From a virus: a stretch of 26,217 bases of DNA. Shown piece by piece: positions 1 to 8,400 of this stretch. The notes beneath the pieces were generated by a model. That model did no database searches. It was given only the letters and a program-made list of their open reading frames with translations, and was not told where the DNA came from. The position numbers and the translations under genes were made by a program. The stretch covers positions 462 to 26,678 of the IMG/VR virus record IMGVR_UViG_3300039106_000633; one strand, given 5' to 3'. How positions within the stretch are numbered: position 1 is the first letter of the stretch; the number at the start of each line of letters is the position of its first letter.

Positions 1-429
1 TCCAACAACTTCTAAGTATGTTCTATCATAATAAAATCCACCAACAGCAGCATCAATAATTGCTCTTGCTAAATTTTCATAACCTGTATAAAGTGCTATA
101 TCAGTTGCTGTACCAGATATAGCCAAGGGTGTTGGATCTACATATGGTCTCATAATTTCTAGATTATCCTGTACTACAATATCACCACGAACAAGGTTTT
201 CTCCAGATGATCCGCCATCTTCGTATATTGTTAATGCATACGATTTGTCATATTTAATAAAGTTACCGTCTAAAGAATAGGTGATTTGTTTGCTAGCGTT
301 AGACTCTACAGCCTCTTCAATTTCTGTTAACTCTGCAACGTTCTCAATAACAATTATGTAGTCAGCGTTAGCGTCTGGAACTGTGTAAGTAACAGAAAGT
401 GGGTATGGGGGAAGACGTAATATCTGCAT
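1..429 (-). CDS. Head-tail connector-like protein, 3' end cut off by the window
   Basis: An open frame runs from an ATG two bases after the stop of the upstream gene to the window edge, giving 143 codons without a stop. It begins MQILRLPPYPLSVTYTV and continues through acidic and beta-rich sequence. Near the cut it reads NLARAIIDAAVGGFYYDRTYLE, a helix like those in small head-completion/connector proteins that start by describing a 'row of Ala-rich helix then Gly-Phe/Tyr' pattern. The position right after the capsid gene and the SAP-like head gene is where tailed phages keep connector genes, so that role is inferred mainly from order. No Shine-Dalgarno sequence is visible in the two-base gap, so translation is probably coupled to the upstream gene. 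The family itself was not recognised with certainty. Confidence 0.7.
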   Translation of the reverse strand, partial: MQILRLPPYPLSVTYTVPDANADYIIVIENVAELTEIEEAVESNASKQITYSLDGNFIKYDKSYALTIYEDGGSSGENLVRGDIVVQDNLEIMRPYVDPTPLAISGTATDIALYTGYENLARAIIDAAVGGFYYDRTYLEVVG

Positions 430-431
430 TT

Positions 432-785
432 TTATTTACCGTAGTATGCGGCTACCTCTTCAGGTGGTGCAATTCTTACCAACCTGTGGGTTAACCACTT
501 TTCCGATGCCTCCTTTGAAACTATGTTGTATCCTATTTTTAAAGCCCCTATGTTGTCCATGTGTAGGTTTCTTTGTGAATATAGGGCTACTTTATTTACC
601 AATGTTTTTGCTTTTTCTAATTCCTCTACCCGTTCTTCTGTGTTTACTGGGGGAATCCAACTAGCAAGAATTTCTAATATTTCAAGTTTAGTCTTTGCAT
701 CAAATAATTCTATGTTATTTTTCTTTGCGTATGCCTTTAATGCCATTACGGTTTTAGTTGATAACTCTTCAATTGTTAAATTCAT
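432..785 (-). CDS. Small head protein with SAP/Rho-N-like N-terminal domain
   Basis: A 117-residue protein. Residues 3-43 (LTIEELSTKTVMALKAY followed by ..KTKLEILEILASW) have the helix-extended-helix pattern of SAP/HeH/Rho-N-like domains, which often bind nucleic acid or act as small protein-binding modules in phage head genes. The middle (residues about 48-62) is charged and helical. The C-terminal part (GYNIVSKEASEKWL and then RIAPPEEVAAYYG) resembles the tails of small phage proteins found next to capsid genes. It has its own extended -10 promoter and a Shine-Dalgarno-like AGGAG about 5 bases before the ATG. It sits between capsid and connector genes and follows a strong terminator, so it starts a new transcript. 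The exact role (head completion, DNA-end binding) is inferred. Confidence 0.8.
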   Translation of the reverse strand: MNLTIEELSTKTVMALKAYAKKNNIELFDAKTKLEILEILASWIPPVNTEERVEELEKAKTLVNKVALYSQRNLHMDNIGALKIGYNIVSKEASEKWLTHRLVRIAPPEEVAAYYGK

Positions 786-807
786 AATTCTCCTATGCTT
801 ATTTGTA

Positions 808-816
808 ATTATACCA
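808..816 (-). promoter_or_regulatory. Extended -10 promoter TGGTATAAT for the head-completion genes
   Basis: On the minus strand this reads TGGTATAAT, directly after the capsid terminator and about 22 bases before the ATG at 785. No TTGACA-like -35 is seen at 16-18 bp. The same nine-base element recurs upstream of many genes in the window. Confidence 0.6.
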
Positions 817-828
817 GAATAAGAATAA

Positions 829-854
829 GGCGGGTAGTTTTTACGCTACCCGCC
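829..854 (-). terminator. Rho-independent terminator after the major capsid gene
   Basis: A perfect 9-bp GC-rich stem (GGCGGGTAG / CTACCCGCC) with an 8-base loop, followed on the minus strand by TTATTCTTATT. It lies 22 bases after the capsid stop and just before a new promoter, so it isolates the highly expressed capsid transcript. Confidence 0.85.
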
Positions 855-876
855 CTAATATTTGATCTTTTAGATC

Positions 877-2025
877 TTAGGAATCAGCACTATCTGAGTC
901 GACATAAGCGACTGCATCTAGTTCTTCCCATTGGATACCAAAGCGTACGAATACTGTGTATTCAATTGTATCTTTCTTTGGCTTGTATTCACGGTTTACA
1001 GTGATGTCTCTCTGGAAGCCCCATACACGGTTCTGAGGGAATGTCAAATCGACATAACCTGCAGGGTAGTAAGGAACCTCAAGAACATCTACACCAAGTA
1101 CACGAGTTGTACGTGAGTTACCTAGTGTCTGTGCTCCACCATCAAGGAATTCTTGACGGTTTGCTTGTGTGCTACCAACTCTGTCAGCGAATGCTGAAGA
1201 AATGGCGTCTGCAAGTGTACCGTTGTTACGAACAATACCAGCAAAAGCATCAGTACCTGCGTAGAACTTAAGATTGCTCTTAAGTGCACGGTATTTACGA
1301 GGCATTGCTAGTAGCAAGCCTTGCATTACTGATGTTGTGTAGTTGTTGTCTGCAACTGTTGCAGCATACTCGTGAGCGTCGTTTCCAACTGTCGTACGAG
1401 TTTGCTTGATAAAGCCAGGCATGATTGAAAGGAAGGCATCTGCGCCTGATCCTAAACCATTGATAGCAAGATCTTCAATATCGTTTGCGAAAGCATTGGT
1501 CATCAAGCGAACTAGATGATCTTCAAGTGCTCCACCTTCAATATTGTCTTCAAGTGCTTCTGTTGATACTTCCCAATCAAGACGAATCTTCTTGGTAGTT
1601 AATTCAACCTTTGTAAAAGTTGCGCCGATGTTTGTATAATCTGGTGCACCTTGTGCTGCTGCACGGATTACACGCTCTCCAACGTTGACCTTTTCGATCT
1701 CCATTGTGTTAGCACGCATTGTAACTCTACGACCATCTTTAGCGAGAACTGTTGCATCCCACACATAGTCGATGAATCTACGAGCCTGCTCTGGTGCTAG
1801 AATACCACCTGCAGAACCAGTTGGGTTTACTGCGTTTGCACCAGTTGTTGAACCGAATGCTGCAGTAGCAGTGTTACCAAGTTGTGAACCTACAGATGAT
1901 CCTGCAGAATCCAAACCTGTTGCACTACCTACACCACCTGATACAAATGAGCCTGCTGAGTTAATTTCAGCGCCTGCGCTTGCACCTGGATAGTTTTTTT
2001 CTAGGTCTTTATTTTGTTCCGACAT
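877..2025 (-). CDS. Major capsid protein, HK97-fold type
   Basis: A 382-residue protein. Residues 1-70 are a low-complexity Gly/Ala/Ser-rich arm, followed from about residue 75 (ILAPEQARRFIDYVWD) by a shell-protein sequence with the features of N4-gp56/HK97-type capsids: a helical start, VTMRANTMEIEKVNVGERV beta segments, a KVELTTKKIRLDWEVSTEAL stretch typical of capsid proteins, a long helix at EDHLVRLMTNAFANDIEDLAINGLG, and a beta-rich C-terminus ending EELDAVAYVDSDSADS. Immediately upstream are protease/scaffold and portal genes, as expected. The start is supported by the strongest Shine-Dalgarno in the window (AGGAGGTGA, 2032-2040), and its codons are less AT-biased than those of neighbours, both fitting high expression. 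A strong terminator follows. Confidence 0.92.
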   Translation of the reverse strand: MSEQNKDLEKNYPGASAGAEINSAGSFVSGGVGSATGLDSAGSSVGSQLGNTATAAFGSTTGANAVNPTGSAGGILAPEQARRFIDYVWDATVLAKDGRRVTMRANTMEIEKVNVGERVIRAAAQGAPDYTNIGATFTKVELTTKKIRLDWEVSTEALEDNIEGGALEDHLVRLMTNAFANDIEDLAINGLGSGADAFLSIMPGFIKQTRTTVGNDAHEYAATVADNNYTTSVMQGLLLAMPRKYRALKSNLKFYAGTDAFAGIVRNNGTLADAISSAFADRVGSTQANRQEFLDGGAQTLGNSRTTRVLGVDVLEVPYYPAGYVDLTFPQNRVWGFQRDITVNREYKPKKDTIEYTVFVRFGIQWEELDAVAYVDSDSADS

Positions 2026-2054
2026 TATTTTTCACCTCCTAGTGATTTTATTAC

Positions 2055-2672
2055 TTATTTAAATAGGTCGGTTGATGTGAGGAAACGACCGCCCCATAGG
2101 GATTTCTGAACTTTTGAAGGTTCAAACTGCACGATCTCGCCTAGATCGCCAGACTTGCGGAAAGCGGTGTCTTGCTCTACAAGATCTACACGCTTACCAA
2201 ACTCATTAAAAACTCCCTTAACATTGTTTACTTCTCCAGATACGGTTTTAACCTCATCTGATACATTGTCAAGAGACTTGCTTAATGCAACTACCTGCTC
2301 ATGAAGAGACTTAACGGTTGTTGCTAAATCGCCAAAGGCATTTGTAAGAGAGTTCTTAATTTCTGCAACTGCCTCAACAATTGCTTCGTTAGATTTTTCA
2401 ACAACAGTTTCTACTGCTGCTACCTCTCCCTCTTCTGTTTTTATTTCAGAAGAATCTGCACTACCGTCTTCTGATTTAGCAATAGCAAGTTCTTCAACTA
2501 CTGCTGCTTCTTCAGCGACTGCAGGGGTTTCTGTTGCTTCTGCAACAACTTGTTCTGCTTCTGCAACAACTTCTGCTGATGCTTCTGCAACTACCTCTGC
2601 TGGCTGTGCCTCTGGAGCGACCTGTACTTCTTCAACTGCAGTTTCAACTACTGCTTCTGTTGCTTCAGTCAT
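2055..2672 (-). CDS. Nested in-frame scaffold protein made from an internal start
   Basis: Within the protease gene, an in-frame ATG (residue 258, MTEATEAVVETAVEE) is preceded by AAAGGAGG with an 8-base gap, a far better ribosome site than that of the full-length gene. The predicted product is 205 residues. It is acidic, Ala/Val/Glu-rich and coiled-coil-like in the middle, and ends GGRFLTSTDLFK. The boundary coincides with the change from protease fold to scaffold-like sequence and with a visible shift to less AT-rich codons. Overlapping protease/scaffold genes with a shared C-terminus are known from phage lambda (C and Nu3). The nested product here is inferred from sequence only, but the ribosome site is hard to explain otherwise. 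Confidence 0.72.
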   Translation of the reverse strand: MTEATEAVVETAVEEVQVAPEAQPAEVVAEASAEVVAEAEQVVAEATETPAVAEEAAVVEELAIAKSEDGSADSSEIKTEEGEVAAVETVVEKSNEAIVEAVAEIKNSLTNAFGDLATTVKSLHEQVVALSKSLDNVSDEVKTVSGEVNNVKGVFNEFGKRVDLVEQDTAFRKSGDLGEIVQFEPSKVQKSLWGGRFLTSTDLFK

Positions 2673-3443
2673 AGGACTAACCTCCTTTGTAATCTTAATT
2701 GTACTAATGCCTTTAGCACTATCAACTAAGAACTTTATCATTTCTGTATTATTTTTATCTCCCTTTTCAATAAACCCAATATTTTGCATTGGATTTCCTG
2801 ACGTAGGGCTTGTTTCACTTTCAGATTCTGAAACCATAACAATTCCAGATTCTTTGTCCCAAAAAACATTTTCAATTTCTGCCTTTGAAAGATATCCACC
2901 AATTATATTTTGACCATTAATTTTTTCAATGGATACAATATTTGCAAATTGGTTTGCTGGATTATCAACCAAGGACAACTCATATAAGTCATATTCTTTA
3001 ATAATTCTAATACTTTTATTTAAATCATCATTGTATGCATCATCCCAAGTTTTAATGTTTCCACCAATTGAAAAACCTTTATATGTTCCATCTAATACTT
3101 TTTCCCATGCATCTTGTGCACCTTTTGAAACATAGGCAGATACATAGACTCCACTATAAAACTTTTTTACTGATGGATCAAAATAGCGATCTTCTTTAAA
3201 TGATACTATCTTTCCTACTGCGGATGGTTGATGCATTTCACGTAGGTTACCCCTAAAGTTTTTAAATGCTTCAATGCTAGACTCAGTTGTTACGATGTCG
3301 CCCTGACGATCAACGTTATCAAGAGTTGCAAAACCTGAAACTATACGGCGCTCTACATCTACCTTACCAATAGGCATTGATAGACGAACACTGTCGCCAT
3401 CAGTTTCCCAATGTGCTTTATTTATTAACATATCGTTATCCAT
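2055..3443 (-). CDS. Prohead maturation protease (XkdF/U35-like) fused to scaffold domain
   Basis: A 462-residue protein with two halves. Residues 20-175 match the XkdF-like phage serine protease family: VSGFATLDNVDRQGD, a likely catalytic His in REMH (about residue 71), a Ser in YKGFSIGG (about residue 125) and ELSLVDNPAN near 155-163. Residues from about 258 are Ala/Val/Glu-rich and coiled-coil-like (KTVSGEVNNVKGVFNEFGKR) and end in GGRFLTSTDLFK, as in phage scaffolds cleaved during maturation. A strong internal ribosome site and in-frame ATG at residue 258 suggest a separate scaffold product. The annotated ATG is buried in a TATAATG promoter box and has no Shine-Dalgarno. The second Met (residue 5, ATG at 3431) would fit a transcript made from that promoter, so the true start may be there. 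Confidence 0.88.
   Translation of the reverse strand: MDNDMLINKAHWETDGDSVRLSMPIGKVDVERRIVSGFATLDNVDRQGDIVTTESSIEAFKNFRGNLREMHQPSAVGKIVSFKEDRYFDPSVKKFYSGVYVSAYVSKGAQDAWEKVLDGTYKGFSIGGNIKTWDDAYNDDLNKSIRIIKEYDLYELSLVDNPANQFANIVSIEKINGQNIIGGYLSKAEIENVFWDKESGIVMVSESESETSPTSGNPMQNIGFIEKGDKNNTEMIKFLVDSAKGISTIKITKEVSPMTEATEAVVETAVEEVQVAPEAQPAEVVAEASAEVVAEAEQVVAEATETPAVAEEAAVVEELAIAKSEDGSADSSEIKTEEGEVAAVETVVEKSNEAIVEAVAEIKNSLTNAFGDLATTVKSLHEQVVALSKSLDNVSDEVKTVSGEVNNVKGVFNEFGKRVDLVEQDTAFRKSGDLGEIVQFEPSKVQKSLWGGRFLTSTDLFK
2679..2688 (-). promoter_or_regulatory. Internal ribosome binding site for the nested scaffold
   Basis: The minus strand reads AAAGGAGGTT, nearly full complementarity to the 16S rRNA 3' end, 8 bases from an in-frame ATG inside the protease gene. 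Confidence 0.75.
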
Positions 3444-3450
3444 TATACCA
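3442..3450 (-). promoter_or_regulatory. Extended -10 promoter overlapping the protease start codon
   Basis: The minus strand reads TGGTATAATG, in which the final ATG is the annotated protease start. A transcript from this element would begin near 3435 and could not include that ATG. The next in-frame ATG is at 3431. Confidence 0.5.
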
Positions 3451-3471
3451 AATATTTTACGACTATCTCAT

Positions 3472-5067
3472 TTATTGAGATGATCTACCTTCACCCTGTG
3501 GATTACGGCCAGAGATGGTTGTTGGGGAGTCAGAATTGTTATTTGTTCGTTCTGTATCTCTTTGACGATTCCCTGCCAAATTTGCTCTAGCGTCAGTTGC
3601 CTGCCTTGGAGACATTACAAATGGATCATCACCATCTGGTCTTTGTGGTAAGTCTAACTTTTCACGAGCCTCATTTGGAGTCATGACCTGTGTTTTTACG
3701 TATCTTTCAATAATCTGTGACTGAGCAATTTCGTCTGTTAATGTTAACTCATTAAACTTAAGTTCAAGAATGTCAGTTTTTTCTCTAATAACCTTATTAA
3801 CAACTTTTTCAAGATGTTTTTGGGCTGGACGAGATACTTGCTCTTTAAAAGTACGATCTTGTGAAAGAGCAGCAGCAATACCTGAATCTGCACCACCCAA
3901 TTTAGAAATAGGTACTTGGTGGGCAATTAGAATATCATCTCTGTTTTGTTTACGATACTCTTTAAATGATCCTTCTTGAATACCATTTTCAATTGGTTCC
4001 ATTTTAAATTCAACTTTGTTATTTTCTGTATCGCCAGGAAGTGGTATATAGAGGGTTCTATGAGATTGAGATTTAAGACCAGTTTGCAAGAATCTAAACA
4101 TCTTGTCTTCTCCGTCAGACGATAACTTTGCACCTTTGAGCGTTACGATATATCTTGGAACAGCCTTATTCTCAAAGTAATCAATATTATATTGTGAAGC
4201 AAGTTGATCACCAATTAACGAAGGCATGGCTGCTACAATATCTGGAATACCATAAAATGTGTTTAGTGGAGAGTATTCTTTATAATGAATAATCTCATTT
4301 GGACGAGGATCAGCAGTCATTGGGTTTTTATTCTTTGCCCCAAAGTTTCTAAAATAAACTACCGAGTTTCCAATAATTTGAACAAAGCCATCATGTAAAC
4401 GACGTACACGAACTGTTGTTGCTGGGATATGACCAAGATAGCCAATCTCACCAGTAACTGTTCTACCTACTTCAAGAAAACCATTTCCTGTAGCCTGAAC
4501 ATCTGTATAAAATTTTTCCATTGTTTTTGTAAATGAATCATCATCATTAAGATTTTCTAGCCAATCCTTTAATTCAAGTTTCATTCTTTCAATACGATTG
4601 CGAGCACGGTCTACCGCTGCTTGATCGTCATTCATTTCAAACCTTAGCATTGTTCTATCTGCAATATCAAAACGGTATCCAAGACCAACTACGTTTTCTA
4701 CCTTAGCGTCAATAGCAGCATGATTAGCAAATGATGTATCATAGAAATTTGCTAGTTCGTACATGTTATATGGAGGGGTAATTACGTCAAATAATCCGTA
4801 GCCATTTCTATATACCGTGCCAGGATTAATCTGTTTTGAATTTGCATCTACTCCAGATGGAGTTGCATTAGCAGAGTCTAGGTATTCATTTGTTGCAAAG
4901 GTCATTGCTTTTGTTACATTCCGTGCAGTTTTTCTACGGAAGTTTTGATCTAGTCCACCAAAATCTTTAAGTTGATCCCAAGATTTATTAAATGGATCTT
5001 GTTGTGCAAAAATATTTTCTTGTTCTGGTTGAGTATTTAAACCAACCCTTACGTGTTCTTCACTCAT
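3472..5067 (-). CDS. Portal protein
   Basis: From MSEEHVRVGL the protein is 531 residues, normal for portals. Recognisable portal features are the N-terminal region leading to PPYNMYELANFYDTS, AIDAKVENVVGLGYRF, the phrase NEIIHYKEYSPLNTFYGIPDI, the Gln/Arg-rich EYRKQNRDDILIAHQVPISKLG and TRDIL-like crown sequence, then TPNEAREKLDLPQRPDGDD. The C-terminus is a polar, disordered tail. The dodecameric portal forms the DNA entry vertex and seeds head assembly, which agrees with protease/scaffold and capsid genes directly following. Three possible ATGs exist (5085, 5076, 5067). The last is preferred because its ATGAGTGA overlaps the stop of the previous gene by eight bases. No strong Shine-Dalgarno precedes any of them, so translational coupling is likely. 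Confidence 0.9.
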   Translation of the reverse strand: MSEEHVRVGLNTQPEQENIFAQQDPFNKSWDQLKDFGGLDQNFRRKTARNVTKAMTFATNEYLDSANATPSGVDANSKQINPGTVYRNGYGLFDVITPPYNMYELANFYDTSFANHAAIDAKVENVVGLGYRFDIADRTMLRFEMNDDQAAVDRARNRIERMKLELKDWLENLNDDDSFTKTMEKFYTDVQATGNGFLEVGRTVTGEIGYLGHIPATTVRVRRLHDGFVQIIGNSVVYFRNFGAKNKNPMTADPRPNEIIHYKEYSPLNTFYGIPDIVAAMPSLIGDQLASQYNIDYFENKAVPRYIVTLKGAKLSSDGEDKMFRFLQTGLKSQSHRTLYIPLPGDTENNKVEFKMEPIENGIQEGSFKEYRKQNRDDILIAHQVPISKLGGADSGIAAALSQDRTFKEQVSRPAQKHLEKVVNKVIREKTDILELKFNELTLTDEIAQSQIIERYVKTQVMTPNEAREKLDLPQRPDGDDPFVMSPRQATDARANLAGNRQRDTERTNNNSDSPTTISGRNPQGEGRSSQ

Positions 5068-5437
5068 CGCTACCATACTTATCATAGGTTTGTCGTGCTG
5101 CTACCCAAGCACCATGATCATTCATGGAAGGAATTAAACCATTCTTCATTCTATCTAGTTGTTCAGAATGCTCTTCCTCGCTAATTCTTGTTAATCCAGG
5201 TACAAATACTGCCTTACCTTCTCCGTCATCTCCATAGTGCATTGCAACTTTTTTTAGTTCTGCAATCTTAGAAATATCTCCACGTTCTGCTGGAATGTTT
5301 AACACGCTACCAGTGCCGTCAGTAAACCAGGCACCGTTAGACTTTTTGTACACATATAAGCCCCAATTATAGTCTTTTTCTATTACTTTGCGCCGAACAT
5401 TGCCAACTTTTTTAAGAATCTCATTATCCATAACCAT
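5060..5437 (-). CDS. Small conserved-type phage protein upstream of the portal
   Basis: A 125-residue, charged, soluble protein with no signal peptide or membrane segment. Visible elements are an N-terminal basic helix (ILKKVGNVRRKVIEKDYNWG), a central YGDDGEGKAVFVPGLTRISEEEHSEQLDRMKNG stretch, and a C-terminal SMNDHGAWVAARQTYDKYG. No family was recognised. It overlaps the portal start by eight bases and so is likely to be co-translated with it, suggesting a head or packaging role. The start could be the first ATG (5437) or the third codon, also ATG (5431). A TGCTATACT element would start RNA almost exactly at the latter. Confidence 0.8.
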   Translation of the reverse strand: MVMDNEILKKVGNVRRKVIEKDYNWGLYVYKKSNGAWFTDGTGSVLNIPAERGDISKIAELKKVAMHYGDDGEGKAVFVPGLTRISEEEHSEQLDRMKNGLIPSMNDHGAWVAARQTYDKYGSDE

Positions 5438-5438
5438 A

Positions 5439-5454
5439 AGTATAGCAGATTATA
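5439..5454 (-). promoter_or_regulatory. Two overlapping -10-like boxes before the portal operon
   Basis: TATAAT (minus strand 5454-5449) overlaps the stop codon of the preceding gene, and TGCTATACT (5447-5439) ends one base before the ATG. The second has the extended TGN and would give an RNA start near 5432, next to the ATG at 5431. Confidence 0.45.
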
Positions 5455-8400
5455 CTGGAATTTGAACAGTTGTCTGCCAAATTGTATTATTATATATTTT
5501 CATTTTTTCAGCATCAAATATCATGCCTTCTTCATCATCAATAATAACCTTATTAGTTCCTGTATATGCTTTATATACGTTTTCTGGGCTTACTCCATAT
5601 AGGTCTGAGGAAGAAATAACAAGAACCCCTTCCCAAGTAAAGTTATTTAGCCAATACTGCCAATCAAAGTTTGTGGATTCATTATTTTTAATATTTTGCC
5701 AAGGACGAGTATGAACACTTTGAACTTGTTGCAAGTTGTTTGCCTGATAATAAGCAATATTATTAAATAAAATTGGGCCAGTTAAATTAATACCTCCAAG
5801 ATATGCATCAAAGTTTAAGGCGGTACTAAAGGCTATACCAAGAACTCCCCACTCTTTAATTGTTAAAATAGGTTCTCTAACTAATGACCCATTCCAATAA
5901 TATGATAAACCATTAAAGTCTAGACCAGTATTTTTGCTTTTTGCATATATCTTTGCCCTATCTCCATTTTCACTATTTGCTACAGCATAAAATTTAATAG
6001 TATCACCCTTATAATCAATTTCAAACAACTCTATTGGAACAAGTGGAAATAAATCTTCATCATATCTCATCCAAATTTGGGCAGCGCTTATCTTATAGTT
6101 ATCTGCAGTTGTCTTGTTAATAGGAATTGCAATACCTCTATTGACATTAGAATCAAAATCACCACGAACCTCTATACCAGTTTTTCTATTTAAATATAGA
6201 TATGGTGTACTTCCCTTATAGATACTAAATGGATTTTTAGACTTATAGTCATAATATATTCCAGAACGTTTGTATGGAAACATATCTATTCCGAATCTGG
6301 TTCCAACTGGATTAAAAGAGTTGTGATTTAGAACTTGAGACGCCAATTCTAAACCCTTTAAAATAACTGGTTTTATTAATATATTTCTAAAATTAAAATC
6401 AAGGTGATAAACTATAGCAAGTTGATTAAAATCTACGGTTTTGCTTGGATAAATTAATGTATTATCAACTACCTCAAATCTTGTGCTATCCCAAAGTGGA
6501 TAATCTTCTATATCAATAATTTTTTTTGATGTTGGAGTAACTGTTGTTGTAAAATCACTTTGTGGAGCATTTGCTCCTTCTTGAATATATTGAAAAGTAA
6601 TATAAGATCTAATTGACGATTTAGATGTATCATATTCAAAGTACTTAGTAGAACTTTCTTTCATGTCCTCATAATTGTTCCAACTATTATATAAAAAATT
6701 ATCTAATTGGTAATATGTTAATTGAATTGGACTAGAGTATTCATCCTTCAAGTCTTGATATGTCCAACTTTCTAAGATTGTTTCTCCTTCAATGGATTTG
6801 GATGGTGCTGGATATTCTATATTAAATTGTAAAAAATCTAAATCATAATACTGATTTCCTAAATCATTTTTTACATATTGAGCAAAATAAGATAAGGGCA
6901 GATAATCTTGCCAATGACCAGATACACCGATATCTAAGAAAAATTTATCATAGGCTTCTGTTGGTAACAATGTATAACTTGCTGTATGTTCAATTAGTGC
7001 TATTGCTGTTTCTTCTGTTACCCCGCTTTCTGATAAATCGTCAAATAATATAAATCCATCATTATCAAAAAAATCTTTTATTTTTATTGTATTAGACTGT
7101 GTAGATAATCCAAGCGAATAGATTTTGCCAGAGAAGGTGTTCTCTGTTTCTTCATCACCTCCGACATATAGCCTTAGTCCATTTTGATTTCCAAAAAAAG
7201 ATGCAATATTTTTACCAAATGTATTTGATACTGTTTGAATATTGAACCCAACAGCAAATAATTGATCCGACTCAAGAGGTTGTGTTGTATAAATTACTTC
7301 ATCATTTCCATTATAATTTAAAACATATTTAACTAAATCTTCTTCTTGTCTAATAATAAAAAAATCTCCAGTTAAATAATTATATATTTTTAAAAGTGTT
7401 TGTGGTTGTATTTCTCCAGATTCTGGCCCAATATCTTCTGTGCTAAAAACTGCATAAATTGATCTAACCTGATCATTTAAAACATTAAATTTTGGAAAAT
7501 TAAAATAACAGTGCTTTGAACTCCAGGTATTGTTGGGCCTAAAAGTAATAAACTTATATGATTCTGCTTGTGACCCAATATATCCAGTTTGTTCAACTTG
7601 GCAGTCGTCGTATAGTTCTTGTAGTGTTTTAGTGTCTAAAAATATTTCTGGTAGTTGATATGCTGGTGTAGCAATTGCCGTATCGGTTGTAATTAGATTA
7701 TCAAAAGAACCTTGTTGCCATTGTGCAAAGTCTGGATAATTATAATTAGAAGTATAGTCTGCAAATGGATAATCAATAAAAACAGATGTTCCTCCATAAG
7801 CAGCGTTAATTCCTTCTGGAGAAAGAACACCCTGTCCATAAACCCATCTACGTTTGGCAACTGTTATAGGAACTTTATAAGAATAAATAGATACACAATC
7901 AATCTCTATTGGGTTTACATCTGAATATGCATAAAATCCTAGCCAGTCTTGTGATTTTGAGTCTACCTCCTGTAATGGCAAGTCAAGTGTTTCTGTGTTG
8001 ATTGCCATGGAAATAACTTCTTCTCCATTTATAAGAACTGTTGCTGAATTACGAATTAAACGAATATGGATAAGCATTGGTCTATACCATTCACCAACAA
8101 AATGTGAAGAAATATTATTGTCAATAACTAAAGTTAAAAATCCACCATCAACATATAAACCATTTGTTCCTATAATTGGTCCAAAAATTCTTTTAGGGGT
8201 TTGAGCATCTGAATTAATTCTTGCCCAAAATTCTACCGTATATTCTTTATATCTTCCAACTTCATTTAAAAAGCCTTTTCCAGGAACTATTAATGAAGGA
8301 TCTCCAGAAGTGTTTGGCAAAATCTTTGTTACTCCATATGCACCAAAAACCAATGGAACACCACAATTTCTTGCAACTAAAGAGTTATCATTAACAAGAT

